Below, one piece after another: positions 25,642 through 34,240 of a stretch of DNA of 60,416 nt (its first letter is position 1; each line of letters opens with the position of its first letter). Below the pieces are notes generated by a model, which had not been told where the DNA came from, ran no database searches, and worked only from the letters and a program-made list of their open reading frames with translations. The stretch is from NCBI RefSeq assembly GCF_009905605.1, contig NZ_JAAAKZ010000024.1:1-60416 (forward strand), given 5' to 3'. Origin of the DNA: Runella sp. CRIBMP. GTDB taxonomy: Bacteria > Bacteroidota > Bacteroidia > Cytophagales > Spirosomataceae. A program made the translations under genes and the position numbers.

Positions 25642-28600
25642 ATGAACCATTTGTTACGAAAGTCTTTACTCATTGTTTTTTGCCTTTTTCTACTCGGTAC
25701 GGGAGCGTTTGCCCAAAACCGTACTGTGACTGGAAAAGTTACTTCGGCAACAGACGGCCAGCCCATGCCCGGTGTAAACGTTACGCTCAAGGGGGCACCT
25801 TCGGGAGCCAATACCGACGCGGACGGCAGCTACCGTATCAGTATTCCTGCTGGCAAAGTTACGTTGGTATTTTCATTTATTGGAATGCTTAGCCAGGAGG
25901 TCAACGTCAATAATCGCACAACTATCAATGTTGAACTCGCCGAAAACCCGACTCAACTCAATGAAGTAGTCGTAACGGGCTATAATTCTACCCAAAAGAA
26001 AGATATCCTTGGATCCATCACTTCCGTTTCGGCGGCCAAATTTAAGGATATTCCGATTGCAGGATTTGATCAGGCATTGCAAGGACAGGCCGCGGGTGTA
26101 CAGGTGACACAATCGTCGGGAACGCCCGGAGGAGGGGTAGCGGTCAGAATTCGGGGAAATACCTCTATTTCGGCCTCTAACCGCCCTTTGTTTGTGGTGG
26201 ATGGAATTCCAGTGATGGATGAGGCGGTGTCGGGACGAAGTTTTGGTGGTCAAAACGACAACACCCTTACTTTTGTAAACCCCAACGATATTGAATCAAT
26301 TCAAGTCCTGAAAGATGCCTCCGCCAAAGCAATTTATGGTTCAAGGGCCGCCAACGGAGTGGTATTGATTACGACCAAGCGCGGAAAGGCCAACTCCCGG
26401 ACTACAATCACACTCGATGCCCAGCGCGGAGTGGTGGATATTATAAAGAAAGTAGATTTGCTGAATTCGTCAGAGTTGTTGCAGTTGCAGCGAGAAGCCG
26501 TTATCAATGCGGGTCAAGACCCCGACCAACGTGGACTGATTTCGGGGGTCACCGACGGTGTTAATACTGATTGGTTGGATGCCATCTTGCGCCGTGGAAT
26601 TTATCAGCAGTATCAAATTTCGGCCACGGGAGGAAACGACAAAACGCGTTTTTATCTCAGCGGTGGTTTGCGGGATGAAGAAGGGGTTCAGCTCAACAAC
26701 CGTTTTACCCGCTACTCAGGTGCGCTCAATGTGGACCACAAAGCCAGTCAAAAATTAACCATCAGCACCAATATGTCGCTGGGCTTTACGACCAATGACC
26801 GCGTAAAAGGCGATAATTTTTTGGACGGGGTTTATTCAGGGGCGATTAAAAGCTTGCCCTATTTTGTTCCTTACAACGAGCAAGGAAAACTCTACACGCC
26901 TGGCGACCCGAATTATGCAGGATTTCCTAACTTCAATCCCGTAGCGCAGGCGGTGTTGCCGCGTTTCCGCACCTACGGCACCAAAATCCTCGCGGGGGTC
27001 AGCGGGCAATACGAAATTATCAAAAACTTAAAACTCAATAGTAAATTGAGTTTAGATTACAACAACTCCGAAGAAGACCAGTATGAATCATCTGCTACGG
27101 CTATCGGAGGCTTTTTGCCCGCCATCGGTGGTCAGGGTTATGGTGTGTATATTACCAATACGCTCTTTACGATTTTGAACTCCAACACACTTACCTATCT
27201 TTTTGATTTGGGGGGTAAGCACCACTTCAATACCATGCTCGGAACGGAAATTCTCCAGACTAAAAATCGGAGTTCTTTTGCTTCTGGTCGTATTTTTCCA
27301 AGCGACGACTTTACCTATATCAATTCATCGGGGGTACAGGATGCGGCAGGTTCGGGCTTTGCCCAAAATGGCCTTATCTCGGGTTTTGGTGAAGTACGGT
27401 ACGATTACATGGAAAAGTACTTGTTTACGTTTACCTCACGTTACGATGGTTCATCGCGTTTTGGGCCTAATCGTCGCTTTGGTTATTTTCCTTCTCTTTC
27501 GCTCGGGTGGCGGGTTTCGGAAGAGCCTTGGATGAAATCATTGGAATTTATTCAGGACTTGAAGCTGAGAGGAAGCTATGGATACACGGGTAACGAACGC
27601 ATCGGAAACTTTACTTACCTTGGTACTTGGGCGGCATCTACGTACAGTGGTGCCACGGGGGTGAGTCCCAACAACCTCAACAACCCGCTTTTGCAATGGG
27701 AACGTACCCGTGAAGCCAACGTAGGCTTGGATGTTTCGCTGTGGAGTGGTCGATTGAGTGTGATCATGGAAGCTTATGATAACGTTACGGACAATCTTTT
27801 GTTTAATCAGCCGCTACCGCTTACCACTGGTTTTGGCGGTTTTCAAGGAAATATCGGCTCTATCTCTAACCGTGGATTAGAGCTGACGATTTCGACGGTC
27901 AACATCGACCGTAGTGCCAACCAAGGGCTTCGTTGGAATACTGACTTTAATATCTCGCATAACCAAAACAAAGTATTGGAATTGGTCGATGATCAACCAC
28001 TCTTCCGGGGATATACCGCCAACGGAGTCAGTGCAACCAATGTGATTTTGCCAGGCCAGCCGCTCGGAACTTTCTGGGGGCTTAAATTTCAGGGGGTAGA
28101 TGTAGCCACTGGCGACGCCCTCTACGAAGACTTTAATAAGGATGGAAAAATCAGCCCTGATGATGCTCAGGTGATTGGCAACGCCCAACCGCTGCTGGTA
28201 GGAGGGCTTACTAACCGCGTTACGTGGGGGAATTTTGATTTGAGTGTATTTCTCCAATTTATGTACGGCAACAAAATCCTGAATTTTTCTAATGTAACGC
28301 TTCTCGATAACGGAGCCAACCTCGAAAACAATCAGGTAAGAGCGGCTCTGAGAAGATGGCAAAAACCTGGCGATGTAACGGATGTGCCGCGCTACGAATT
28401 GGGCAATACTTACAATAACTTTCATAGCAGTCGTTTTCTGGAAGACGGTTCTTATCTACGCCTCAAGAATGTGGCGGTGGGTTACAATTTCCCTTCGCGG
28501 TGGCTGAATAAAGTCAAAGTCAGAACGGCCCGCCTGTACGCTTCGGCCATCAATCTTTGGACCTTAACGGCTTACTCAGGTGCCGATCCTGAAGTAAGTA

Positions 28601-28692
28601 CGTTGGATGGGTCTACTTCTGCGCAGGGTATTGACTTTTTTACGTTACCCCAAACCCGCAACATAACGGTAGGGTTAACAATTGGTTTCTAA
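25642..28692 (+). CDS. SusC/RagA-family TonB-linked outer membrane protein
   Basis: 1016 residues. Signal peptide (LLIVFCLFLLGTGAFAQ), then a carboxypeptidase-regulatory-like domain (VTGKVTSATDGQPMPGVNV to about residue 105), a TonB-box region LNEVVVTGY, a plug with GVAVRIRGNTSISASNRPL and KDASAKAIYGSRAANGVVLITTK, and a C-terminal 22-strand barrel ending in F. It forms the outer-membrane channel of a SusCD nutrient-uptake pair powered by TonB. No sigma/anti-sigma regulator lies upstream. Downstream partners include a secreted protease, suggesting peptide cargo. Confidence 0.96.
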   Translation: MNHLLRKSLLIVFCLFLLGTGAFAQNRTVTGKVTSATDGQPMPGVNVTLKGAPSGANTDADGSYRISIPAGKVTLVFSFIGMLSQEVNVNNRTTINVELAENPTQLNEVVVTGYNSTQKKDILGSITSVSAAKFKDIPIAGFDQALQGQAAGVQVTQSSGTPGGGVAVRIRGNTSISASNRPLFVVDGIPVMDEAVSGRSFGGQNDNTLTFVNPNDIESIQVLKDASAKAIYGSRAANGVVLITTKRGKANSRTTITLDAQRGVVDIIKKVDLLNSSELLQLQREAVINAGQDPDQRGLISGVTDGVNTDWLDAILRRGIYQQYQISATGGNDKTRFYLSGGLRDEEGVQLNNRFTRYSGALNVDHKASQKLTISTNMSLGFTTNDRVKGDNFLDGVYSGAIKSLPYFVPYNEQGKLYTPGDPNYAGFPNFNPVAQAVLPRFRTYGTKILAGVSGQYEIIKNLKLNSKLSLDYNNSEEDQYESSATAIGGFLPAIGGQGYGVYITNTLFTILNSNTLTYLFDLGGKHHFNTMLGTEILQTKNRSSFASGRIFPSDDFTYINSSGVQDAAGSGFAQNGLISGFGEVRYDYMEKYLFTFTSRYDGSSRFGPNRRFGYFPSLSLGWRVSEEPWMKSLEFIQDLKLRGSYGYTGNERIGNFTYLGTWAASTYSGATGVSPNNLNNPLLQWERTREANVGLDVSLWSGRLSVIMEAYDNVTDNLLFNQPLPLTTGFGGFQGNIGSISNRGLELTISTVNIDRSANQGLRWNTDFNISHNQNKVLELVDDQPLFRGYTANGVSATNVILPGQPLGTFWGLKFQGVDVATGDALYEDFNKDGKISPDDAQVIGNAQPLLVGGLTNRVTWGNFDLSVFLQFMYGNKILNFSNVTLLDNGANLENNQVRAALRRWQKPGDVTDVPRYELGNTYNNFHSSRFLEDGSYLRLKNVAVGYNFPSRWLNKVKVRTARLYASAINLWTLTAYSGADPEVSTLDGSTSAQGIDFFTLPQTRNITVGLTIGF

Positions 28693-28725
28693 AACACACA
28701 TCCGATTTCTTCACACAATGTTTCA

Positions 28726-30135
28726 ATGGTGTCAAAAATGAATAAATATCATATTTCTTTGGTTATGGCGATGGGTTTATGGTTAAGCAGTTGCAGGGAA
28801 GTTCTGGAACCGCGACCGATAGATATCTTGGCCGACCAGTTTGTGCTAAACCAAGCCAGTGATGTAGCTACGGTACGTTTGGGAGCCTATGCCGCCTTTA
28901 GAGGTACTGCCGCGCCAAAAGTGATTGTAGGGGATTTTACCGCTGATTATATTCAGCATAACGGTACGTTTACGGATTATCAGGAGTTGGGCAACAAGCA
29001 GATTACCTCTGCCAATGGTGTAGCAGGGGCGCTGTGGGGCGGTGTTTTTAACACGATTTACGTCTGTAATTTTTTGCTCGAAAAACTGCCTTCTGTGCCT
29101 GGCGTACGTGAAGCGCAGCGTAAAACGGTCACGGCTGAAGCCCGTTTTTTGCGTGGCATGGCCAATTTTATCGGTGCTACTACCTTTGGGGGTATTCCGA
29201 ATGTTACCTCGACTGATATTGATGTAAATAAAACGGTCTCAAAGGCAAGTAAGGAGACCATCATGGAAAGTGTATTGGCTGATTTTCAGGCGGCCCTGAC
29301 CGATTTGCCCGAAGGAAGTCCTACTGATGGGCGCCCCGTTTTTGCAGGCTATGCCACTAAAAACGCCGCACGGGCAGCTTTGGCGCGTTTTTATCTGTAC
29401 CAAAAAAACTGGGCTCAGGCCGAGGCTTTGGCTACAACTGTGATTAATTCTACTGCTTATGAATTGGTCAATTATTCGGATGTGGTTTCTGAAGACTTTA
29501 ACAATGAATCTATTTTTGAAGTAGGCTATACCGCTTCCGACGACCCCGGTACGAGTGCTTTTGGCCTCAATAATCTGTTGGTGGGTCGCCGGGAAGTAAT
29601 TCCTTCTAACCAGTTTATTACCCAAATCATCTCACGCGATGCGGGCGAAAGGGAAGCAACCGTAGATTTTGATTTTAATGAGCAGGGAGGGGGAGACAAC
29701 GGCTGGAGTGTTCGTAAATACGGCACCCCCGATGAGGATAACAACAACATTGTGATTTTTCGACTGGGCGAAATGTACCTCATTCGAGCCGAAGCAAGGG
29801 CACAGCAGGGAAGAATTACGGGAACTTCAGGCGCGCTGAATGATTTGAATATTTTACGTACGCGGGCTGGTAAAAACTCGGCAGCTGCCGATAAGCCTAC
29901 GCTGCTTACAACGGCTACCCAGGCAGAAGCGCTTTTATTGGTTGAGCGGGAGAGATTGTATGAATTGGCTTTTGAAGGCCACCGCTGGTATGACTTGGTA
30001 CGTACTGGGCGTGCGCAGGTGGTTATGTCGGCTTTTTCGCCAAACTGGACCTCAAAATACGAACTGTGGCCTATTCCTCAGACCGAAATCCAACGCAACC
30101 CTTCGTTGGTAGGACAGCAGAACCCTGGCTATTAA
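28726..30135 (+). CDS. SusD/RagB-family nutrient-binding lipoprotein
   Basis: 469 residues, or 465 from the second ATG at 28738, which directly opens the lipoprotein signal MNKYHISLVMAMGLWLSSC. The SusD helical-repeat fold shows in AEARFLRGMANFIGATTFGGIP, YATKNAARAALARFYLYQKNW, and the C-terminal signature VERERLYELAFEGHRWYDLVRTGRA, ending IPQTEIQRNPSLVGQQNPGY. It forms the lid over the preceding SusC, 33 bases upstream. Confidence 0.96.
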   Translation: MVSKMNKYHISLVMAMGLWLSSCREVLEPRPIDILADQFVLNQASDVATVRLGAYAAFRGTAAPKVIVGDFTADYIQHNGTFTDYQELGNKQITSANGVAGALWGGVFNTIYVCNFLLEKLPSVPGVREAQRKTVTAEARFLRGMANFIGATTFGGIPNVTSTDIDVNKTVSKASKETIMESVLADFQAALTDLPEGSPTDGRPVFAGYATKNAARAALARFYLYQKNWAQAEALATTVINSTAYELVNYSDVVSEDFNNESIFEVGYTASDDPGTSAFGLNNLLVGRREVIPSNQFITQIISRDAGEREATVDFDFNEQGGGDNGWSVRKYGTPDEDNNNIVIFRLGEMYLIRAEARAQQGRITGTSGALNDLNILRTRAGKNSAAADKPTLLTTATQAEALLLVERERLYELAFEGHRWYDLVRTGRAQVVMSAFSPNWTSKYELWPIPQTEIQRNPSLVGQQNPGY

Positions 30136-30186
30136 GCCAAACAGAAGGCTTGATTTGATATGACGTTTTCGGAAAAAAAATTGAAT

Positions 30187-31059
30187 ATGAAAAATACTAA
30201 ATACACATTTTCTCATTTAACAGCGTTGGTAGTGACTCTTTTGGCGGGGCTTTGGTTATCAGGCTGTGAAGAACAAAGGATCATTTACGAAGGAGCAAAT
30301 TTCGTACGCTTTACGGATTCCACGTTGAGTTTTAAGGAGAGCTATTCTAAGGCCATCAAAATTCGGGTGCATAACGGAGGTAAGGTGCTCAATGAGTCCA
30401 TCAACGTTCAATATACCATCGGTGGAACCGCGCGCGAAGGCCGCGATTATCGAATTGAAGGAAACAAGGGCACTGTGATTATCCCCGTAAATCAGAGTTT
30501 TGGTGAGATTACGCTGTACCTCCTCAACAATGCCAATAATATTCTGGAATCCAGCACCATTGAATTTACCATTGCTGGCGTTTCGCCCAGCGATAAAATT
30601 AAGGTTGGATTTGGTGAGGGAGGTTTAGGCAATAAGATGGTTTTTACCATTCGTGATGCTTGTATTATGGATGGCATTTATACAGGCCGACTGCCCGTGG
30701 GGAATCAGGCCTTTCAGTTGGCAGATATTGAAATTTCCAGCGCAGATTGCAAGCGGTATACGATTTCCAATATCAATGTAGGTTTGTTAGGCTTCCCGCA
30801 GTTTTTCAATTGGGACAGCCCCGTTGGGTTTCAAGCGGAGCGCCCTACGCTTGATTTTATTGACAATGGAAACAACACACTCACCATTCCGCAACAAGTG
30901 ATTCCGCAGTTTGCGAGTGGCTACGATACCCTCTCCGGAACGGGTGTGTGGAATCCAGTCAATAAGCAAATCAGCCTCAGCATTAGAATGAAAGTCTACA
31001 AACTAAGTAATAGAAAAGACAGTATTATTAACCTACCGTTGATTTATGTGCCGCAGTAG
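30187..31059 (+). CDS. Surface lipoprotein with Calx-beta-like N-terminal domain
   Basis: The ATG at 30187 is chosen because it opens a lipoprotein signal (MKNTKYTFSHLTALV ... LSGC); about 290 residues. Residues about 35-135 look like a Calx-beta/DUF4843-type beta-sandwich (FVRFTDSTLSFKES; VQYTIGGTAREGRDYRI). The second half is beta-rich without a motif I recognise. Position right after susD fits the SusE/SusF-like accessory surface binding proteins. Ligand unknown. Confidence 0.75.
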   Translation: MKNTKYTFSHLTALVVTLLAGLWLSGCEEQRIIYEGANFVRFTDSTLSFKESYSKAIKIRVHNGGKVLNESINVQYTIGGTAREGRDYRIEGNKGTVIIPVNQSFGEITLYLLNNANNILESSTIEFTIAGVSPSDKIKVGFGEGGLGNKMVFTIRDACIMDGIYTGRLPVGNQAFQLADIEISSADCKRYTISNINVGLLGFPQFFNWDSPVGFQAERPTLDFIDNGNNTLTIPQQVIPQFASGYDTLSGTGVWNPVNKQISLSIRMKVYKLSNRKDSIINLPLIYVPQ

Positions 31060-31100
31060 GGTGGATGCTAACTGAATTGTTCTCTGAAAATCGCAAAAAA

Positions 31101-31592
31101 ATGAAAACCTATATTCGCTATACTGCCATTTTTGGCCTGCTGGCTGTGTTGAGCAGTAGTTGTTCTGAAAAAATTGAACCTAAGCCGTTGACTTATACGC
31201 AATTGCTGACAGGGACCGAAAAGAAAGCGTGGGTGCTGAGCTCGCTGACCATCATTGATGAAAAAGACCCGTTTGAATTGCCTGGGAATCAAGTGTTGGA
31301 TCCATGCGAGTTGGATGATCAATTTGTATTTTATGCCAACGAGGAGAAAAAAATGGAGTACAGCAACGGCGCCACCAAATGCCGCACGACTGAGCCAGAA
31401 ATTTTAATCACGGATGTATGGCAATTGACCAATGCCAACGCTACCCTTGAGATAGGGATTCCGCGTATATTCGGCGGATTCAAACTGCCTTTTGTTATCA
31501 AAACGTTGACCGAAAATTCACTGGTACTGGAGTATTATTTTGGAGATATTGATGCCAGTTACCGTTTCTCATTCACTTCAAGCAGTAAGTAG
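31101..31592 (+). CDS. Small lipoprotein of the SusCD/protease locus
   Basis: The ATG at 31101 opens MKTYIRYTAIFGLLAVLSSSC, a clear lipobox; about 163 residues. The mature part has alternating beta segments (AWVLSSLTIIDEKDPFEL; LDPCELDDQFVFYANEEKKMEYSNG; LEYYFGDIDASYRFSFT), resembling the lipocalin-like domains common in Bacteroidota. It is one base short of the next ATG, so tightly coupled to the metalloprotease. Function unknown. Confidence 0.72.
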   Translation: MKTYIRYTAIFGLLAVLSSSCSEKIEPKPLTYTQLLTGTEKKAWVLSSLTIIDEKDPFELPGNQVLDPCELDDQFVFYANEEKKMEYSNGATKCRTTEPEILITDVWQLTNANATLEIGIPRIFGGFKLPFVIKTLTENSLVLEYYFGDIDASYRFSFTSSSK

Positions 31593-31593
31593 C

Positions 31594-33972
31594 ATGTTGA
31601 AAATATGTACTCGCGCCTTTTTAAGCCTGTTGGTGCTTTTATCTTTTTTTGCCCAAGCGCAGCGCCGCACAGAACCCTGCGCTACGATGGAAATGGACAG
31701 TTTGCTGCGACTGCGGAATCCTTCGGAAGGCTCGTTGGATGAGTTTGAGCGGGATTTGCAGCGAAAAATGGTTCAAATCAAAGCCCGTATGGCTTCTGGA
31801 AGGGGAGCGGCCGAGATTATTACGATTCCAATTGTTGTCCACGTGATTCACAGTGGGGAAGCCATCGGGACGGGTCGAAATATAAGTCAGGCGCAGGTGC
31901 AGGCCCAAATTGAAACCCTTAACGAGGATTTTCGACGTCGGGTCAATACCAATGGTTTTAACAGCGACTCGCGCGGAGCAGATATTGAAATAGAGTTTTG
32001 TTTGGCTCAATTTAACCCCCAGGGGCAGCGCATGGCCGAGCCAGGCATTGACCGCGTAAACGGCAACCGTACCAACTGGGCGCGGAACGACATTGAAGGT
32101 TCGTTGAAGCCCACGACCTCATGGGACCCCAACAAGTACTACAACATTTGGGTGTTGGACTTTGCTGCTCAGGATGATAATCTCCTCGGTTATGCCCAAT
32201 TTCCAAGCAATTCCAACCTTTCGGGGATTCCGGGAAGCGGTGGCGCAGCCAGTACCGATGGGGTCGTGATAAACTATGCTAATTTTGGAAATGCCCAAAA
32301 AGGAAATTTCTCCCTTCTGCGAGCGCCCTATAATTTAGGACGTACCCTCACGCACGAAACTGGACACTGGTTGGGGCTGCGCCATATCTGGGGCGATTCT
32401 AACTGCGGCGACGATTTTTGTGCGGATACACCTTCTCAGGCCTCTGAAAGCCGTGGTTGCCAGAAAGGACGGATGAGTTGCGGAACCGCCAACATGGTGG
32501 AAAACTACATGGATTATTCAGATGATGCGTGTTTTAATATCTTTACCAGAGACCAGAAAACTCGGATGCGGGCGGTGATGGAAATAAGCCCTCGACGCGC
32601 TAGTTTATTGACTTCTAATGTGTGTGGCCAGTTGGTGGTGGGAAGGCCTACACCCAACTTTGAAGCAGAAAACCGTGTCGTATTGTTGGGAGCACAAGTA
32701 AAATTTACGGATTTATCTACCAATTTCCCAACGGCTTGGCAGTGGGAGTTTGAAGGTGGAGACCCCGCGGTTGCTACCGAGCAAAATCCAACGGTAACCT
32801 ACCGAACTGCGGGCAAGTTTAAAGTGACGCTTACGGTTTCAAATGCGTCGGGGGCTTCTGCACCGTTGACAAAAACACAGTACATTGAAGTTGTAAATGC
32901 AGGGTTGTGTGCTACCGTAACCAATTTTACGGGTACAGGCACGGTCATTCGACAATCGACGGGCACGGGATATGTATCGGGGCAAAACAGTCGACGAACG
33001 CAGGCCGTGGCCGAACTGTTCCCCAACACGCTTGGCTATACCAACTTGCGGGGGGCTTCGCTTAAATTTGGCGTGGCAAAAGCCGCCAGAGGAAATGAAA
33101 CAGAGGCAGTTGTGCGGGTGAAAGTATGGAATGCACGCGGTTTTCAGGGAGGACCGGGTTCTGAATTAACGACCAAGGAGGTTCCGCTTCGACGGATTTT
33201 GGATGATGTTCGAAACAACCGTGCTACCACCGTGGTGTTTGACCAAAATATTGATTTGTCGCGCCAAAATAACTTGTCATTCTTGATTGGCATTGAATTG
33301 GATTACGTAGCGGGAGATACCGTTGCGCTCACGACTACCCTCAATGGGGAGTCGCTCAATGCGACCTCGTGGGAGAGAAATTCAAGCGGAAACTGGGATC
33401 GCTACATTGTCCGTACGGGTCTTAACGTGGCACATAACATTACTGCACAGGTAGGGATGAAAGCTTCGGTTCAAATACAGGCTTCGGCGCAGTTTATTAA
33501 TCCCGGCGAAGCCGTAACGCTGCAGGCCCGGGGTGCATCGGTCATCAATTGGTCGCCTTCTGAGGGACTCAGTGCGACGCTCGGGCCGCAGGTAATTGCC
33601 CGTCCAAGTCGTACGCTTACGTATCTGGTCAAAGGGACGGGCTCTGACGTGTGCTTGGATTCAGCCAGTGCCACTATTTACGTGCGCAATGTCCAGATTT
33701 TATCCAATGAAACATTGCCCGAAAAAGATTTTACTATCAGTCCCAACCCTACGGATGGAGTCGCCGAGGTCAGCTTTACCAATGGGTTGAGAGGAAAGGT
33801 TACGCTTCGAGTGCGAAGCATCACTGGGCAGGAAGTTTGGCGGGGCGAATTTGAGAAAACCAGCGATTTATTCCGTCAGTCTATCAATGTTCGCATGTAC
33901 CCCGCGGGTTCTTACTTTATTGACCTGCAGTTAGGTGACTTCGTTGACCGAAAACGGCTTGTGAAGTATTAG
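31594..33972 (+). CDS. Secreted M43 (pappalysin/cytophagalysin-like) metalloprotease with PKD domain and T9SS C-terminal domain
   Basis: The ATG at 31594, one base after the previous stop, opens a signal peptide (ICTRAFLSLLVLLSFFAQA); about 792 residues. The zinc motif HETGHWLGLRH starts near residue 254, the extended HExxHxxGxxH metzincin form, followed by a Met-turn in MVENYMDYSDDAC. A PKD domain (KFTDLSTNFPTAWQWEFEGG) lies near 360-430. The last 80 residues (FTISPNPTDGVAEVSF ... GSYFIDLQLGD) are a type A type IX secretion sorting domain. The enzyme is thus exported and anchored or released at the surface, likely feeding peptides to the SusCD pair. Confidence 0.93.
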   Translation: MLKICTRAFLSLLVLLSFFAQAQRRTEPCATMEMDSLLRLRNPSEGSLDEFERDLQRKMVQIKARMASGRGAAEIITIPIVVHVIHSGEAIGTGRNISQAQVQAQIETLNEDFRRRVNTNGFNSDSRGADIEIEFCLAQFNPQGQRMAEPGIDRVNGNRTNWARNDIEGSLKPTTSWDPNKYYNIWVLDFAAQDDNLLGYAQFPSNSNLSGIPGSGGAASTDGVVINYANFGNAQKGNFSLLRAPYNLGRTLTHETGHWLGLRHIWGDSNCGDDFCADTPSQASESRGCQKGRMSCGTANMVENYMDYSDDACFNIFTRDQKTRMRAVMEISPRRASLLTSNVCGQLVVGRPTPNFEAENRVVLLGAQVKFTDLSTNFPTAWQWEFEGGDPAVATEQNPTVTYRTAGKFKVTLTVSNASGASAPLTKTQYIEVVNAGLCATVTNFTGTGTVIRQSTGTGYVSGQNSRRTQAVAELFPNTLGYTNLRGASLKFGVAKAARGNETEAVVRVKVWNARGFQGGPGSELTTKEVPLRRILDDVRNNRATTVVFDQNIDLSRQNNLSFLIGIELDYVAGDTVALTTTLNGESLNATSWERNSSGNWDRYIVRTGLNVAHNITAQVGMKASVQIQASAQFINPGEAVTLQARGASVINWSPSEGLSATLGPQVIARPSRTLTYLVKGTGSDVCLDSASATIYVRNVQILSNETLPEKDFTISPNPTDGVAEVSFTNGLRGKVTLRVRSITGQEVWRGEFEKTSDLFRQSINVRMYPAGSYFIDLQLGDFVDRKRLVKY

Positions 33973-33998
33973 ACCAATAGCACTTTTAGCACCTTGTA

Positions 33999-34052
33999 GA
34001 ATAGGCCATAACCAAAAGAGATAACTTTCGGTTATGGCCTATTCTTTTTTTT
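33999..34052 (+). terminator. Strong rho-independent terminator after the protease gene
   Basis: Perfect 15-bp stem GAATAGGCCATAACC / GGTTATGGCCTATTC (33999-34013 and 34030-34044) followed by a run of eight T. It ends the susC-to-protease transcription unit. The rest of the 268-base gap to the reductase gene is A/T-rich with nothing else evident. Confidence 0.9.
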
Positions 34053-34240
34053 ATGATTCTTGATTAGGATTTTAGCTGAGCATCAACCAAATTTGCATAA
34101 CAATAGTAATTCAATAGGATTGAGTCACCTATAATTTAATAATATAACTGTAGGGAATCTCCAAAACTATTACTCCAAAGGCTCTAAAAGCCTTTTTACG
34201 TTTAAAAATAAAAATATTAAGTCGATAGAATATAGGTACT

